Positions 37,852 through 47,285 of a DNA stretch of 64,000 nucleotides are shown here, piece after piece. A program made the translations under genes and the position numbers. Below the pieces are notes generated by a model. The model did not search any database. It was not told the DNA's origin and saw nothing but the letters and a program-made list of their open reading frames with translations. The stretch's first letter is position 1, and every line of letters starts with the position of its first letter. The DNA comes from Paludibacteraceae bacterium (GTDB lineage: Bacteria; Bacteroidota; Bacteroidia; Bacteroidales; Paludibacteraceae), in assembly GCA_024399495.1 (NCBI GenBank), contig JAKSNY010000011.1:1-64000 (forward strand), read 5' to 3'.

Positions 37852-38121
37852 ATGAACATTAAACCACTTGCAGACAGGGTTCTTATTAAGCCCGATGCAG
37901 CAGAAGAGAAATCAGCAGGAGGCATTATCCTTCCTGATTCAGCAAAAGAGAAACCCCTAAGAGGTAAAGTTATGGCTACCGGAAACGGAACCAAAGACGA
38001 AGAGATGGTAGTAAAGGCAGGAGACGCTGTACTTTACGGTAAGTATGCCGGCACAGAGATTGAGTTTGAGGGTGAAAAATACCTGATAATGCGTCAAAGT
38101 GACATTTTGGCAATCATCTAA
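37852..38121 (+). CDS. groES: Co-chaperonin GroES
   Basis: An 89-residue lid of the GroEL chamber. The N-terminal block [13 protein letters not shown], the mobile-loop region [18 protein letters not shown] and the C-terminal strand are typical. It starts 30 nt before groEL. Confidence 0.97.
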   Translation: MNIKPLADRVLIKPDAAEEKSAGGIILPDSAKEKPLRGKVMATGNGTKDEEMVVKAGDAVLYGKYAGTEIEFEGEKYLIMRQSDILAII

Positions 38122-38129
38122 ATTATTAA

Positions 38130-39782
<1,653 letters not shown>

Positions 39783-39877
39783 TTCCTCGGTGAATCGGTG
39801 AATTATGGTGCAAGCCGAACACAGACAAACTTGTTTGTATGTTGAGGCGAAGCCCATAATCACGGCGTAGCCGTAAT
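39783..39877. repeat. 8-mer repeat and nested palindromic element after groEL
   Basis: GGTGAATC units are followed by ATTATGG (39800s)...CCCATAAT (about 39853-39860), enclosing ACAAAC/GTTTGT and GGCGAAGCC-type hairpins, then a GGCGTAGCC hairpin (about 39864-39872). The architecture resembles the other multi-hairpin elements of this window, but the sequence differs. Confidence 0.6.
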
Positions 39878-39956
39878 CGGTGATGCGATAAAAGACCTTC
39901 GGGAGTTGATTCCGAAGGTTTTTTAGTTTCAAGATTGGCTGTATTTTTTGAAGTTC
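39878..39956. repeat. Island-flanking direct repeat, copy 1 (contains a terminator)
   Basis: This 79-bp sequence matches 45418-45495 with about nine differences. It contains CGGTGATGCGATAAAA, the hairpin CCTTCGG/CCGAAGG followed by TTTTTT (a terminator usable by groEL), and the last codons (NFKKYSQS, minus strand) of a lost gene. The two copies border the accessory gene block. Confidence 0.9.
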
Positions 39957-40012
39957 TCTGCTTGCTCAAAAATCTCCTTGTAAACCTCATCCCTCTCTAT
40001 TTGAAATCTGAG
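39929..40012 (-). pseudogene. C-terminal remnant of a lost minus-strand gene
   Basis: A 27-codon open fragment reads LRFQIERDEVYKEIF...KKYSQS and then stops. The last eight codons also occur in direct repeat 2. The parent gene is not identifiable. It marks an old deletion or rearrangement at the island edge. Confidence 0.5.
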
Positions 40013-40208
40013 TCAAAACACCTAAATTTCTATCAAAAATCATCGTTTTTATTGTGTTTTTTGCAATTTTCTCAAAAAATATAAGTATTTTTGCACTGTA
40101 ACATTGCAGATGTTAGTATTATCAAGAATGGTTACAAGTCATCGTTAAAAATTAGTATTGCCAATAATTTTTCCACAACTTGTCCCATGATTTGAGACTA
40201 CACTATCC

Positions 40209-40216
40209 TACCTTTG
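40209..40216 (+). promoter_or_regulatory. -7 box TACCTTTG before the ADP-ribosylglycohydrolase gene
   Basis: An exact TAnnTTTG match, 24 nt before the ATG at 40241. An upstream TTG start at 40214 would overlap this box and is rejected. The 190 bp upstream (40013-40208) hold no recognisable gene. Confidence 0.6.
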
Positions 40217-40240
40217 CGGAAAAATCAAAACTTCGACTCT

Positions 40241-41077
40241 ATGTTAGGCGCAATTATTGGTGACATCGTTGGCAGCCGTTGGGAGTTCAACCCAACGAAT
40301 GATTATAACTTCCCGCTGTTCTCAGACAAGAACAGCTTTACGGATGATACCATCTGTACCATAGCCGTGGCAGACGCTCTGCTTCATGGCTCGGATGATT
40401 ATGGTAAGTACATTCACAAATGGTGCCGAAAGTACCCTCATCCGATGGGTGGTTATGGCGGCAGGTTTGCCAAATGGGTAGCAAGCGATAATCCACAACC
40501 CTACAACTCATTCGGTAATGGTTCAGCGATGCGCGTGAGTCCTATCGGATGGATGTTTGAGACTCCTGGCGAGTTGTACGAACAAGCCAAGAAGTCGGCA
40601 GAATGCACCCATAATCACGAGGAAGGAATACTTGGAGCACAAGCTGTTGCGTTTGCCATCCGTGACTGTCGGATTCTACGTCAGGACATGAAGGGCAAGG
40701 AAATCACGGAAGAGGACATCCTGATTATGGGTATTGACCATGCCGTAATGCTCTACTACGAATGGCCACAGAACTTCAAACTCGACATCTCCAAGTGCGT
40801 GAATAAGTTCGATGAGACCTGCCAAGGAACGGTTCCTGTGGCTCTCTGGATCATCCAGCATAGTAAGGGTTTTGAGGATGCCATCCGTCAGGCTGTTGCC
40901 CTTGGTGCAGATGCAGATACGCTTGGAGCCATTGTAGGCAGTATAGCCGAAGCCCTCTGGGGAATACCTGAGTGGATTAAGGAGAAGGCTCTCTCCTATC
41001 TGCCTCAGGATATGAAAGATGTGGTCATGGAGTTCCACAAGAGGTTGAACCGTCCTTCTTGCCAAGGAAAATCTTGA
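40241..41077 (+). CDS. ADP-ribosylglycohydrolase family protein (DraG-like)
   Basis: A 278-residue member of the DraG/ARH fold, which removes ADP-ribose from proteins or nucleic acids using two metal ions. Metal-binding blocks are visible: GDIVGSRWEF at the N-terminus, FTDDT near residue 37 and GADADTLGAIVGSIAEA near 225. All key Asp residues appear intact. It is the first gene inside the direct repeats and is GC-richer than the housekeeping genes, suggesting acquisition. A decayed reading frame overlaps and follows its 3' end (41049-41231), so the C-terminus may have been altered by a frameshift. Confidence 0.88.
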   Translation: MLGAIIGDIVGSRWEFNPTNDYNFPLFSDKNSFTDDTICTIAVADALLHGSDDYGKYIHKWCRKYPHPMGGYGGRFAKWVASDNPQPYNSFGNGSAMRVSPIGWMFETPGELYEQAKKSAECTHNHEEGILGAQAVAFAIRDCRILRQDMKGKEITEEDILIMGIDHAVMLYYEWPQNFKLDISKCVNKFDETCQGTVPVALWIIQHSKGFEDAIRQAVALGADADTLGAIVGSIAEALWGIPEWIKEKALSYLPQDMKDVVMEFHKRLNRPSCQGKS

Positions 41078-41231
41078 CATTTTGCGTAACTTCGGTGTCA
41101 ATGGCGACGAAGCAGGAGCCTGGCTCTTCCGCTATCTCGTTACCGCAGAGATTTGAGCTGATGCTAATGCCGCATGGCAAGCCTACCTCAATGCGTGGGA
41201 AATGTTGAATGAAAAGTATAAGAAGAAGTAA
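41049..41231 (+). pseudogene. Decayed coding remnant after the glycohydrolase gene
   Basis: In a different frame from the glycohydrolase, an open stretch reads LAKENLDILRNFGVNGDEAG and AWLFRYLVTAEI, hits a stop, and continues in the same frame as ADANAAWQAYLNAWEMLNEK. It looks like a genuine protein sequence broken by a stop and lacking a start. The family is not recognised. Confidence 0.5.
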
Positions 41232-41243
41232 AATCAAACAAAT

Positions 41244-42521
41244 ATGAGTTGTAATCAAAACCACATTGATATTCTACCTGTATCAAAGTGTTTACAGTTG
41301 AATTTTTCAATACCTGAATACCAAAGACCATACAAATGGAGTGTTCAGAGCATTGATGAAATGCTTTGGGATATTAACAATTCTATCCAGCAAAGTTTAT
41401 CTTACTCAAATTACAAGTATCGTATCGGAACCATCATTCTTCACAAATTAGGTGACTTGCTTAACGTAGTTGATGGACAACAACGACTGATTTCTCTTAC
41501 TCTCATTTCCAAATATCTGGATAATGATTTCGACAATGTCATTCTACGGAATACGTTCTTTGACAAGATAACTCAAAAACATATTCATGATAATTACATC
41601 CATATCCGAGAATGGTTTACTCTCAGAGATAAAGACACAAAAGAATCTTTCAAGAAAGCTTTTCAGGATATATTAGAACTGGTAGTAATACAAGTGGGTA
41701 GAGAATCTGAGGCATTTCAACTTTTTGATTCACAGAACACTCGCGGACGAGCTCTTGATCCTCACGATTTGCTGAAAGCTTTTCATTTGCGTGAAATGCA
41801 GAATGATAAATATGAAATGGAATATGCGGTTACGAAATGGGAAGCAAAAGATGTATCTAAAATACGTGAGCTATTTTCCGCATACCTATTTCCTATATGG
41901 AACTGGTCACGCGGAACCAAAACATGGACTTTTACAGACCATGACATTGACACATACAAGGGCATACCATCCACTTCAACATACACCTATGCGCGTCGTG
42001 CAGGCAAAGCATCACCATATTTCCAGTTAACCGAACCCTTTATTGCCGGTTCGGACTTCTTTGATTTGGTAGATCACTACCTCAGAACGCTAGAAAATAT
42101 AAAACATGAATTGGCGACTAACCCTGCATTTGAATTGCTTCGTCCATTCTGTCTGCCGATGAAACACTCATCTGCAGGTTTAACTCACGTAAGAAACCTT
42201 TTCTTTGCAGTTGTATTATATTATTATGACAAATTCCATAACATGGATGAGTTGGCAATTAAAAAACTTTTTATGTGGTCTTTCATGCTCCGCTTGGATT
42301 TACATAATTTAGGTGCTGATTCCGTAAACAAATATGCCATTGGAGAATGGTCTGGAAATTATACTAACTATATTCCTGTCTTCTCAAAAATAAGTTTAGC
42401 ACGATTACATACAGAAATTGGCAATCTTCAGATTGAAATAGACGCACGTAATCTCGAAACAGAAGAACAAAAGAGCTTGTATGAATTATTGCAAAAAATG
42501 AGTGGTTATGATGAAAACTAA
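41244..42521 (+). CDS. DUF262 protein, first of a pair
   Basis: A 425-residue protein with a DUF262 (GmrS/ParB-like) N-terminal domain: IPEYQRPYKWS near residue 24, NVVDGQQRLISL near 76 (the DGQQR motif) and LFDSQNTRGRALDPHDLLKA near 156. The C-terminal half is helical with no HNH motif. DUF262 proteins bind or hydrolyse nucleotides in type IV restriction systems of the GmrSD/BrxU type and in other phage defences. It overlaps the next DUF262 gene by 20 nt, so the two are surely cotranslated. Confidence 0.88.
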   Translation: MSCNQNHIDILPVSKCLQLNFSIPEYQRPYKWSVQSIDEMLWDINNSIQQSLSYSNYKYRIGTIILHKLGDLLNVVDGQQRLISLTLISKYLDNDFDNVILRNTFFDKITQKHIHDNYIHIREWFTLRDKDTKESFKKAFQDILELVVIQVGRESEAFQLFDSQNTRGRALDPHDLLKAFHLREMQNDKYEMEYAVTKWEAKDVSKIRELFSAYLFPIWNWSRGTKTWTFTDHDIDTYKGIPSTSTYTYARRAGKASPYFQLTEPFIAGSDFFDLVDHYLRTLENIKHELATNPAFELLRPFCLPMKHSSAGLTHVRNLFFAVVLYYYDKFHNMDELAIKKLFMWSFMLRLDLHNLGADSVNKYAIGEWSGNYTNYIPVFSKISLARLHTEIGNLQIEIDARNLETEEQKSLYELLQKMSGYDEN

Positions 42522-44409
42522 TAAAGTCGCTGAGCTACATATCATCGAAGCTAACAAATCTATTTTCAAGTCAGTTAAGTATTGCATACCTCTATACCAA
42601 CGTGATTATGCTTGGGAAGAGAAACAGATTTTACAACTCATAGAAGATATAGACGACGTAAACTTGGGAGAGAACTACTACATCGGTTCTCTCATTGTAG
42701 CCTGTCATGATGGCTTGTATGAAGTGGTTGATGGTCAGCAGCGACTTACTACCTTATTTCTCTTGTTAAGCTATCTGGGACTTAATACAGGAAATGAAGA
42801 AGCATTATCCTTTAGTTGTCGAGACAAATCAAACTACACCCTGCGCCACATCAAACCTATATTGGCTGACGAACGCGACAAGTACGATGCAGACCACCTA
42901 CAACAGAATATTATAAGCGGTTTAAATATCATCAAAGAAAATATTGAAAAGTTTAACGATGAGCATAGGAACGCATTTGTAGAGAAACTGCATAACGTTG
43001 TTATTTATCGTATAGAAGTTCCAGAGCATACTGATTTGAACCATTATTTTGAGATAATGAACACCCGTGGTGAGCAGTTGGAACAAAGTGATGTACTAAA
43101 AGCTCGATTAATGAGTGAACTGCAAGGGAAAGATCAGCAGGTTTTCGCTACAATATGGGATGCATGTCGAGATATGTCTGGATATGTTCAGATGCACTTT
43201 TCGCCTACTCAGCGAGGAGAATTGTTCAGTTGGGATTGGGCACAGATTCCATCACATAGAATGTCCGACTACAGAAATTTGTCTCAAACGTCATCATCAA
43301 AAACAGGAGCAAAGATTTCCGAGATAATACGTCCGGATTTTAGCGTCGAAAAAGACGATGGTAGTTTGGATGACGATACAAGAGTACGATTCGAAAGCGT
43401 TATCGAGTTCCCATATTTCTTGTTACATGCACTGAAAGTATATCTTTCAATTCATCCGGAAATTAAGCATAAAGATGGCGGAAAGCTGATAGATGAACTA
43501 CTTGATGACAAGAAACTTACTTCTGCATTTGAACGTATTCTGGATTATGGAACAATCAATGGAGAATCTTTAGATCGCTCTAAATTTTCCCGAGGATTTA
43601 TGGTATGTTTGCTTCGTACCAGATACTTGTTCGACAAATATATCATCAAACGAGAGTATGCCAACGAATCGTCAGATGGCGAATGGAGCTTAAAGTCGTT
43701 ATTTGTATCTGGCCAGAAATCGCACAAGAAAGCTTACTTTGCTAACACTCGTTTCTCAGCTTCCAAACAATGGGCATCTACGAGCAAATGGTATCATCCA
43801 GACAATCTGATGCTACAGGCAGCACTTCGTGTTTCTTATACGTCTCCGAAAGTTATGCATTGGATAACACAGTTACTGATTTGGTTATCGCAAAATGTCG
43901 ACAAACTTGATACGAATATCCCTCACTATACAAATGCTATCAATAAAATAGCAAAACGTCCAGTGCGTGAATTTCTTAACAATAAGGATTATTCACTTGG
44001 CGTCAACACACCACATGTGGTGCTAAATTATCTGGATTTACTGTTATGGAGAGACAAATACAATAGAAATGTTGAATTTGATTTCGAGTTCCGCAATTCT
44101 GTCGAACATTGGTATCCTCGCAATCCTTCAGAAGGTACATTTGACAGATGGGAAGATAATGTTGACAGGTTTGGTAACTTGTGTCTTATTCAGCGTAATA
44201 TAAATTCAAGGTTCTCAAACATGTCACCTGAAGCAAAGAAGAGTACCTTTAAGGATATGATCAAGAAAGGTAGTTTGAAACTCCGTATCATGAGCGAAAT
44301 GACTCAAGGAATAAATGCCAGTCAACGATGGAAAGAGAGCTTCTTCGCTCAACATGAACAAGAAATGCTTAATTTGCTTTTAAACGAAATAGGTACAGAT
44401 GAATTGTAA
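42502..44409 (+). CDS. DUF262-DUF1524 protein (GmrSD-like), second of a pair
   Basis: A 635-residue protein with DUF262 at the N-terminus (IPLYQRDYAWEEKQ near 30, EVVDGQQRLTTLFLL near 73, FEIMNTRGEQLEQSDVLKARL near 183). Near residue 530-570 comes a DUF1524-like HNH region, NSVEHWYPRNPS followed by FGNLCLIQRNINSRFSN. In GmrSD-type enzymes DUF1524 cuts modified phage DNA and DUF262 supplies NTP-dependent control. Here the activities are inferred. Starts at 42502, 42508 or 42511 are possible. The NUDIX gene starts one base after its stop. Confidence 0.88.
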   Translation: MVMMKTNKVAELHIIEANKSIFKSVKYCIPLYQRDYAWEEKQILQLIEDIDDVNLGENYYIGSLIVACHDGLYEVVDGQQRLTTLFLLLSYLGLNTGNEEALSFSCRDKSNYTLRHIKPILADERDKYDADHLQQNIISGLNIIKENIEKFNDEHRNAFVEKLHNVVIYRIEVPEHTDLNHYFEIMNTRGEQLEQSDVLKARLMSELQGKDQQVFATIWDACRDMSGYVQMHFSPTQRGELFSWDWAQIPSHRMSDYRNLSQTSSSKTGAKISEIIRPDFSVEKDDGSLDDDTRVRFESVIEFPYFLLHALKVYLSIHPEIKHKDGGKLIDELLDDKKLTSAFERILDYGTINGESLDRSKFSRGFMVCLLRTRYLFDKYIIKREYANESSDGEWSLKSLFVSGQKSHKKAYFANTRFSASKQWASTSKWYHPDNLMLQAALRVSYTSPKVMHWITQLLIWLSQNVDKLDTNIPHYTNAINKIAKRPVREFLNNKDYSLGVNTPHVVLNYLDLLLWRDKYNRNVEFDFEFRNSVEHWYPRNPSEGTFDRWEDNVDRFGNLCLIQRNINSRFSNMSPEAKKSTFKDMIKKGSLKLRIMSEMTQGINASQRWKESFFAQHEQEMLNLLLNEIGTDEL

Positions 44410-44410
44410 A

Positions 44411-44851
44411 ATGAGTTACACATATAAATATCCACGTCCTGCTGTAACGGCAGATGTTGTTGTCATAACAAAAGAAGAAGAGCCGAAGGTGCTGCTGATT
44501 CAGCGAGGTTTTGAGCCATATAAAGGATGTTGGGCGTTCCCTGGTGGCTTCATGGAAATGGATGAGACTACAGAGGAATGTGCCATCCGTGAACTTGAAG
44601 AAGAAACAGGTTTGAGGGTTGACAGCATGGTTCAAGTCGGAGCATATTCCAAGGTTGACCGTGATCCTCGTGGTCGCACAATCACCATTGCGTACCTTGC
44701 TATCGTTGATGAACCGCTATCAGTCATTGCTCAGGATGATGCTGCGAAGGCAAAGTGGTTCTCAATCAATGCCCTCCCTACCCTTGCATTTGACCATGAT
44801 GAGATAATGGCAGATGCAATTGCTATGTATAACAATCTAATGAATGAGTAA
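44411..44851 (+). CDS. NUDIX hydrolase
   Basis: A 146-residue hydrolase with the full Nudix box GGFMEMDETTEECAIRELEEETGL (starting near residue 45, written GX5EX7REUXEEXGU). The pattern of N-terminal YKYPRPAVTADVVV followed by the box resembles ADP-ribose pyrophosphatases, which split ADP-ribose into AMP and ribose 5-phosphate. That substrate would suit neighbours that release ADP-ribose (inference). ATG 44411 follows the DUF262 stop by one base; the NADAR frame overlaps its end by 8 nt. Confidence 0.9.
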   Translation: MSYTYKYPRPAVTADVVVITKEEEPKVLLIQRGFEPYKGCWAFPGGFMEMDETTEECAIRELEEETGLRVDSMVQVGAYSKVDRDPRGRTITIAYLAIVDEPLSVIAQDDAAKAKWFSINALPTLAFDHDEIMADAIAMYNNLMNE

Positions 44852-45140
44852 AATGAAATACGAAATCAAAGATATAATAAAACGATATGATGCTGGTGAA
44901 AAACTTGAATATGTTTTCTTCTGGGGGCATCATGGCAAAGACGGCCAAGTAACAAAGGCTTGTTTCAGCCAATGGTTTCCATGTAACTTTGAGGTCGATG
45001 GAATTACGTATAATTGTGCAGAGCAATATATGATGGCAGAGAAGGCTCGTGTTTTCGAAGATGAAGAAACAAGAGCCAAGATACTTGCTGCCTCTGACCC
45101 GAAGATTATAAAGGTCAGAGATGCACTTTTAGCAGAATAA
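44844..45140 (+). pseudogene. NADAR (YbiA-like) gene with internal deletion
   Basis: A 98-residue open frame. The first 85 residues match the N-terminal half of NADAR proteins (VFFWGHHGKDG, CFSQWFPCNFEVDG, YNCAEQYMMAEKARVF). Directly after ASDPKIIK comes VRDALLAE and a stop, which looks like the extreme C-terminus of the family (the LME-VRDxL end). About 70 central residues, including the second part of the active site, appear to be missing with the frame kept. NADAR enzymes remove ADP-ribose from guanine or process riboflavin intermediates; this copy is probably inactive. Confidence 0.7.
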
Positions 45141-45208
45141 AACTAGCAAAAACCACACTAAAAAGACAATTTTCGGGAGATTTATGCGTTAATTCGGTAG
45201 GAATTGTG

Positions 45209-45216
45209 TAATTTTG
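45209..45216 (+). promoter_or_regulatory. -7 box TAATTTTG before the truncated ATPase
   Basis: An exact TAnnTTTG site. About 120 nt of leader follows, ending in a T-rich run near 45292-45300, before the ATG at 45336. Confidence 0.5.
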
Positions 45217-45335
45217 CAGTCACATTAAGCCTTGGAATGGTGTATGTTTGAATGTGGTCGTTCTCTTGGTTTAGTGTATAATGGCCATTTCTTTTTTTAA
45301 TAATGAACCAAATAAAGCGATAGAATAATTGAAAT

Positions 45336-45431
45336 ATGAGACGCAAAATATATGAACAACTACTGGAATGGAAAGAGAAGCGAAGTCGGAAGGAGGCTTT
45401 GCTGATTGACGGTGATGCGGTGATGCGATAA
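45336..45431 (+). pseudogene. N-terminal fragment of an AAA/DUF4143 ATPase
   Basis: The frame reads MRRKIYEQLLEWKEKR...ALLIDGD and then runs into direct repeat 2, where it gains VMR and a stop. This is the typical start of AAA_14 ATPases, cut just before the Walker A loop. Its own leader and promoter are still present. Confidence 0.75.
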
Positions 45432-45495
45432 AAAACCTTCGGAAGTTAATTCCGAAGGTTTTTTGGTTTATGATTGGCTATATTTTTTGAAGTTC
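45418..45495. repeat. Island-flanking direct repeat, copy 2 (contains a terminator)
   Basis: The partner of 39878-39956, in the same orientation. It carries the CCTTCGG/CCGAAGG hairpin with a T run and the same NFKKYSQS stop fragment on the minus strand. Its left end is where the ATPase gene is cut and its right end is where another gene remnant begins. Confidence 0.9.
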
Positions 45496-45720
45496 AAAAA
45501 TTAATCCATCTACTTCAACCTCATACTCAGGAAGATATCTGTTATATTCAACCACAAATGTCTGGAACTATTTGGAATTAGACTCTGCTACAGGTGCTAT
45601 TTGGAATGTACTCCCACTGTCAATGAATGTTTTTTGTTATTAGACACATATAATGGTAGAGTTTGGAGAATCAAATGGGATCTTAACATTTCTAAATGGG
45701 TTGATGTTGAAATAAAATAA
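45496..45720 (+). pseudogene. Frameshifted remnant of a secreted-type protein gene
   Basis: The first part reads INPSTSTSYSGRYLLYS and VWNYLELDSATGAIWNV. After a shift of frame near 45610 it continues FLLLDTYNGRVWRIKW-like text (here CLLLDTYNGRVW) and ends ISKWVDVEIK. Two similar D-x-x-x-G-x-x-W repeats show that it was one protein. The N-terminus is missing at the direct repeat. Confidence 0.6.
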
Positions 45721-45814
45721 TAAATATTATGTATACCCTACAGAAATTATGACATCAAGATTGTAATATTTCACATCCCTCGTTTGGGTTATACCATCTA
45801 CAGCACCATGTTTA

Positions 45815-45843
45815 GTGGTATGTCGGAAATTCCGACATACCAC
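45815..45843. repeat. Perfect 14-bp inverted repeat
   Basis: GTGGTATGTCGGAA and TTCCGACATACCAC are separated by one A. It lies 29 bp past the 3' end of the Fic gene, with no T run on either side, so it may be a protein-binding site as well as a terminator-like hairpin. The rest of 45721-45871 shows no gene. Confidence 0.85.
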
Positions 45844-45871
45844 AGTTTCCTGTAATTCACCTTGAACTATT

Positions 45872-47044
45872 TCAATTTTTCGGATAGTTACTTATCTTCC
45901 AAAACCTTGCTTTTTCTGTAAGTCTGTACTGTTGTTTAGGATGATGCGGCTGTTCTTTATATTCACGTTCTATGGCACCATCTTCCAAAGCAGGAAGCAC
46001 ATAGTTCGTTCTAAATGTTTCTCTATGCTTTAACCCACATTTTTTCATCATCTCAGACATACTCATATATTCATTTGTCATTGATAATATAAGTTTTTCA
46101 ACAGACACACTACTTGGACGATACTTGCCCGATGCTTGCTCGGTACTTGCTCGGTACTTGCTCGGTACTTGCTCTATATTTGTTTGGTCTGCAAGATTTG
46201 GCTGCACACTCCACTCCTCCGTAGGATTAATGTGTAAATATCTATTCCTTAAATCCCATCGTTCACCAAAAAGCAAATTGCGAAAAAACCTCTCCAAGTA
46301 TATCGGGCTGTAACCGATACCTTTTTTAGCATTCCTATAATTTGCACGAACTAAAGCGTTCCTAAAATACCACGAATGTCTTGCGAACATATTATTATCT
46401 ACACTGAACCCGATAGAACGCAAAAATAATATAGAAAAAACCGCAGTTGTACGAGTATTTCCCTCTCTGAATGCGTGAATCTGCCATATACCAGATACAA
46501 ATCTTGTAATATGAACAATCAACTCATCAGTAGATACACCCTTATAACTGAATTTGCGTTCTTGTTCTATATCATATTCCAAAGCTCTTCTAACATCTTC
46601 AAAATTCAAGTAACTGACCGTGTCGTTTTCCAAAATCCACTCTTTCTTAGTAATGTTATAGTCACGCACTTTGCCAGCATGTTTAAACACGCCGTCAAAT
46701 ATTCTACGATGCAAGGCAATATACCCTTTTGCAGAAAAATCTAATGTTGCAGAAGATAGAATCTTTGTAATGTTTGATGAAACCTTATCCGCTTCCTGTA
46801 TCTCATCTTCATCAGGTTCCCGTTGCGTTTTGGATTCATAATAGGTATTAATCAAACTACGAACCTCATCTATGGTAATCTCCCCCTCAATATGTCTGCG
46901 TGCTGTTTCCTTAAGATAATCAGAAGTCTGCAAACCATCAACAGCCTGCAATCCAATAGCCGCACTCCAAATAGAAGCCTTTTCTCTCTTATCTGGCTCT
47001 CCCTGCCTTATATATTCCTCAAAATCAATAGTATTGTTGTTCAT
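45872..47044 (-). CDS. Fic family protein with C-terminal HTH
   Basis: A 390-residue Fic protein. The catalytic motif IHAFREGNTRTTAVF (HxFxEGNxR) is near residues 191-205 and should transfer AMP or another nucleotide to a target. An N-terminal helical part (about 20-75) resembles the VbhA-type antitoxin domain, but its expected inhibitory sequence is degenerate (LQAVDG instead of S/TxxxEG). A winged-helix-like DNA-binding end covers about 325-385. Between Fic and HTH, residues near 285-310 are encoded by an 11-bp tandem repeat. It lies next to the island. Confidence 0.88.
   Translation of the reverse strand: MNNNTIDFEEYIRQGEPDKREKASIWSAAIGLQAVDGLQTSDYLKETARRHIEGEITIDEVRSLINTYYESKTQREPDEDEIQEADKVSSNITKILSSATLDFSAKGYIALHRRIFDGVFKHAGKVRDYNITKKEWILENDTVSYLNFEDVRRALEYDIEQERKFSYKGVSTDELIVHITRFVSGIWQIHAFREGNTRTTAVFSILFLRSIGFSVDNNMFARHSWYFRNALVRANYRNAKKGIGYSPIYLERFFRNLLFGERWDLRNRYLHINPTEEWSVQPNLADQTNIEQVPSKYRASTEQASGKYRPSSVSVEKLILSMTNEYMSMSEMMKKCGLKHRETFRTNYVLPALEDGAIEREYKEQPHHPKQQYRLTEKARFWKISNYPKN
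46119..46173. repeat. Five copies of an 11-bp tandem repeat inside the Fic gene
   Basis: CGATACTTGCC, CGATGCTTGCT and three identical CGGTACTTGCT units follow one another without gaps. Because 11 is not a multiple of 3, gain or loss of one unit changes the frame after the Fic domain. In the present frame it encodes the EQVPSKYRAST / EQASGKYRPSS pair. Confidence 0.95.
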
Positions 47045-47224
47045 ATTTATTTTCTAGTTTACAGTATCATTTACAGTATCATCATCTCTTAATAAACAAT
47101 AACAATTATTGTTGTTCGTTATTGTTCACTCTCTTGCTGCTTGCGTAAATCATTTAACACCCTGCCTTTATAACAAATCTTCTAACTTTTACATTCCAAA
47201 TTTAGTAAAAAATTTTGGTATAAC

Positions 47225-47264
47225 AAAAAAAACCGCCCCATAAAAATTTGGAGCGGTTTTTTTT
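47225..47264 (-). terminator. Bidirectional terminator, serves the DUF2059 gene
   Basis: A-run, AACCGC...GCGGTT stem and T-run make the hairpin usable on both strands. On the minus strand it is about 21 nt past the DUF2059 stop codon. Confidence 0.85.
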
Positions 47265-47285
47265 GGTTGCAGATAAATGGTATGA

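Noticed and set aside
39800..39875. Fourth copy of the ACTCGGCA palindromic element
   Set aside because: The hairpin layout is similar, but the conserved flanks ACTCGGCA and TTCTGC are not present, so it is kept as a separate element.
45209..45335. Independent small RNA between promoter and truncated ATPase
   Set aside because: Only weak stems before the T run; it is equally well explained as the old leader of the ATPase gene.
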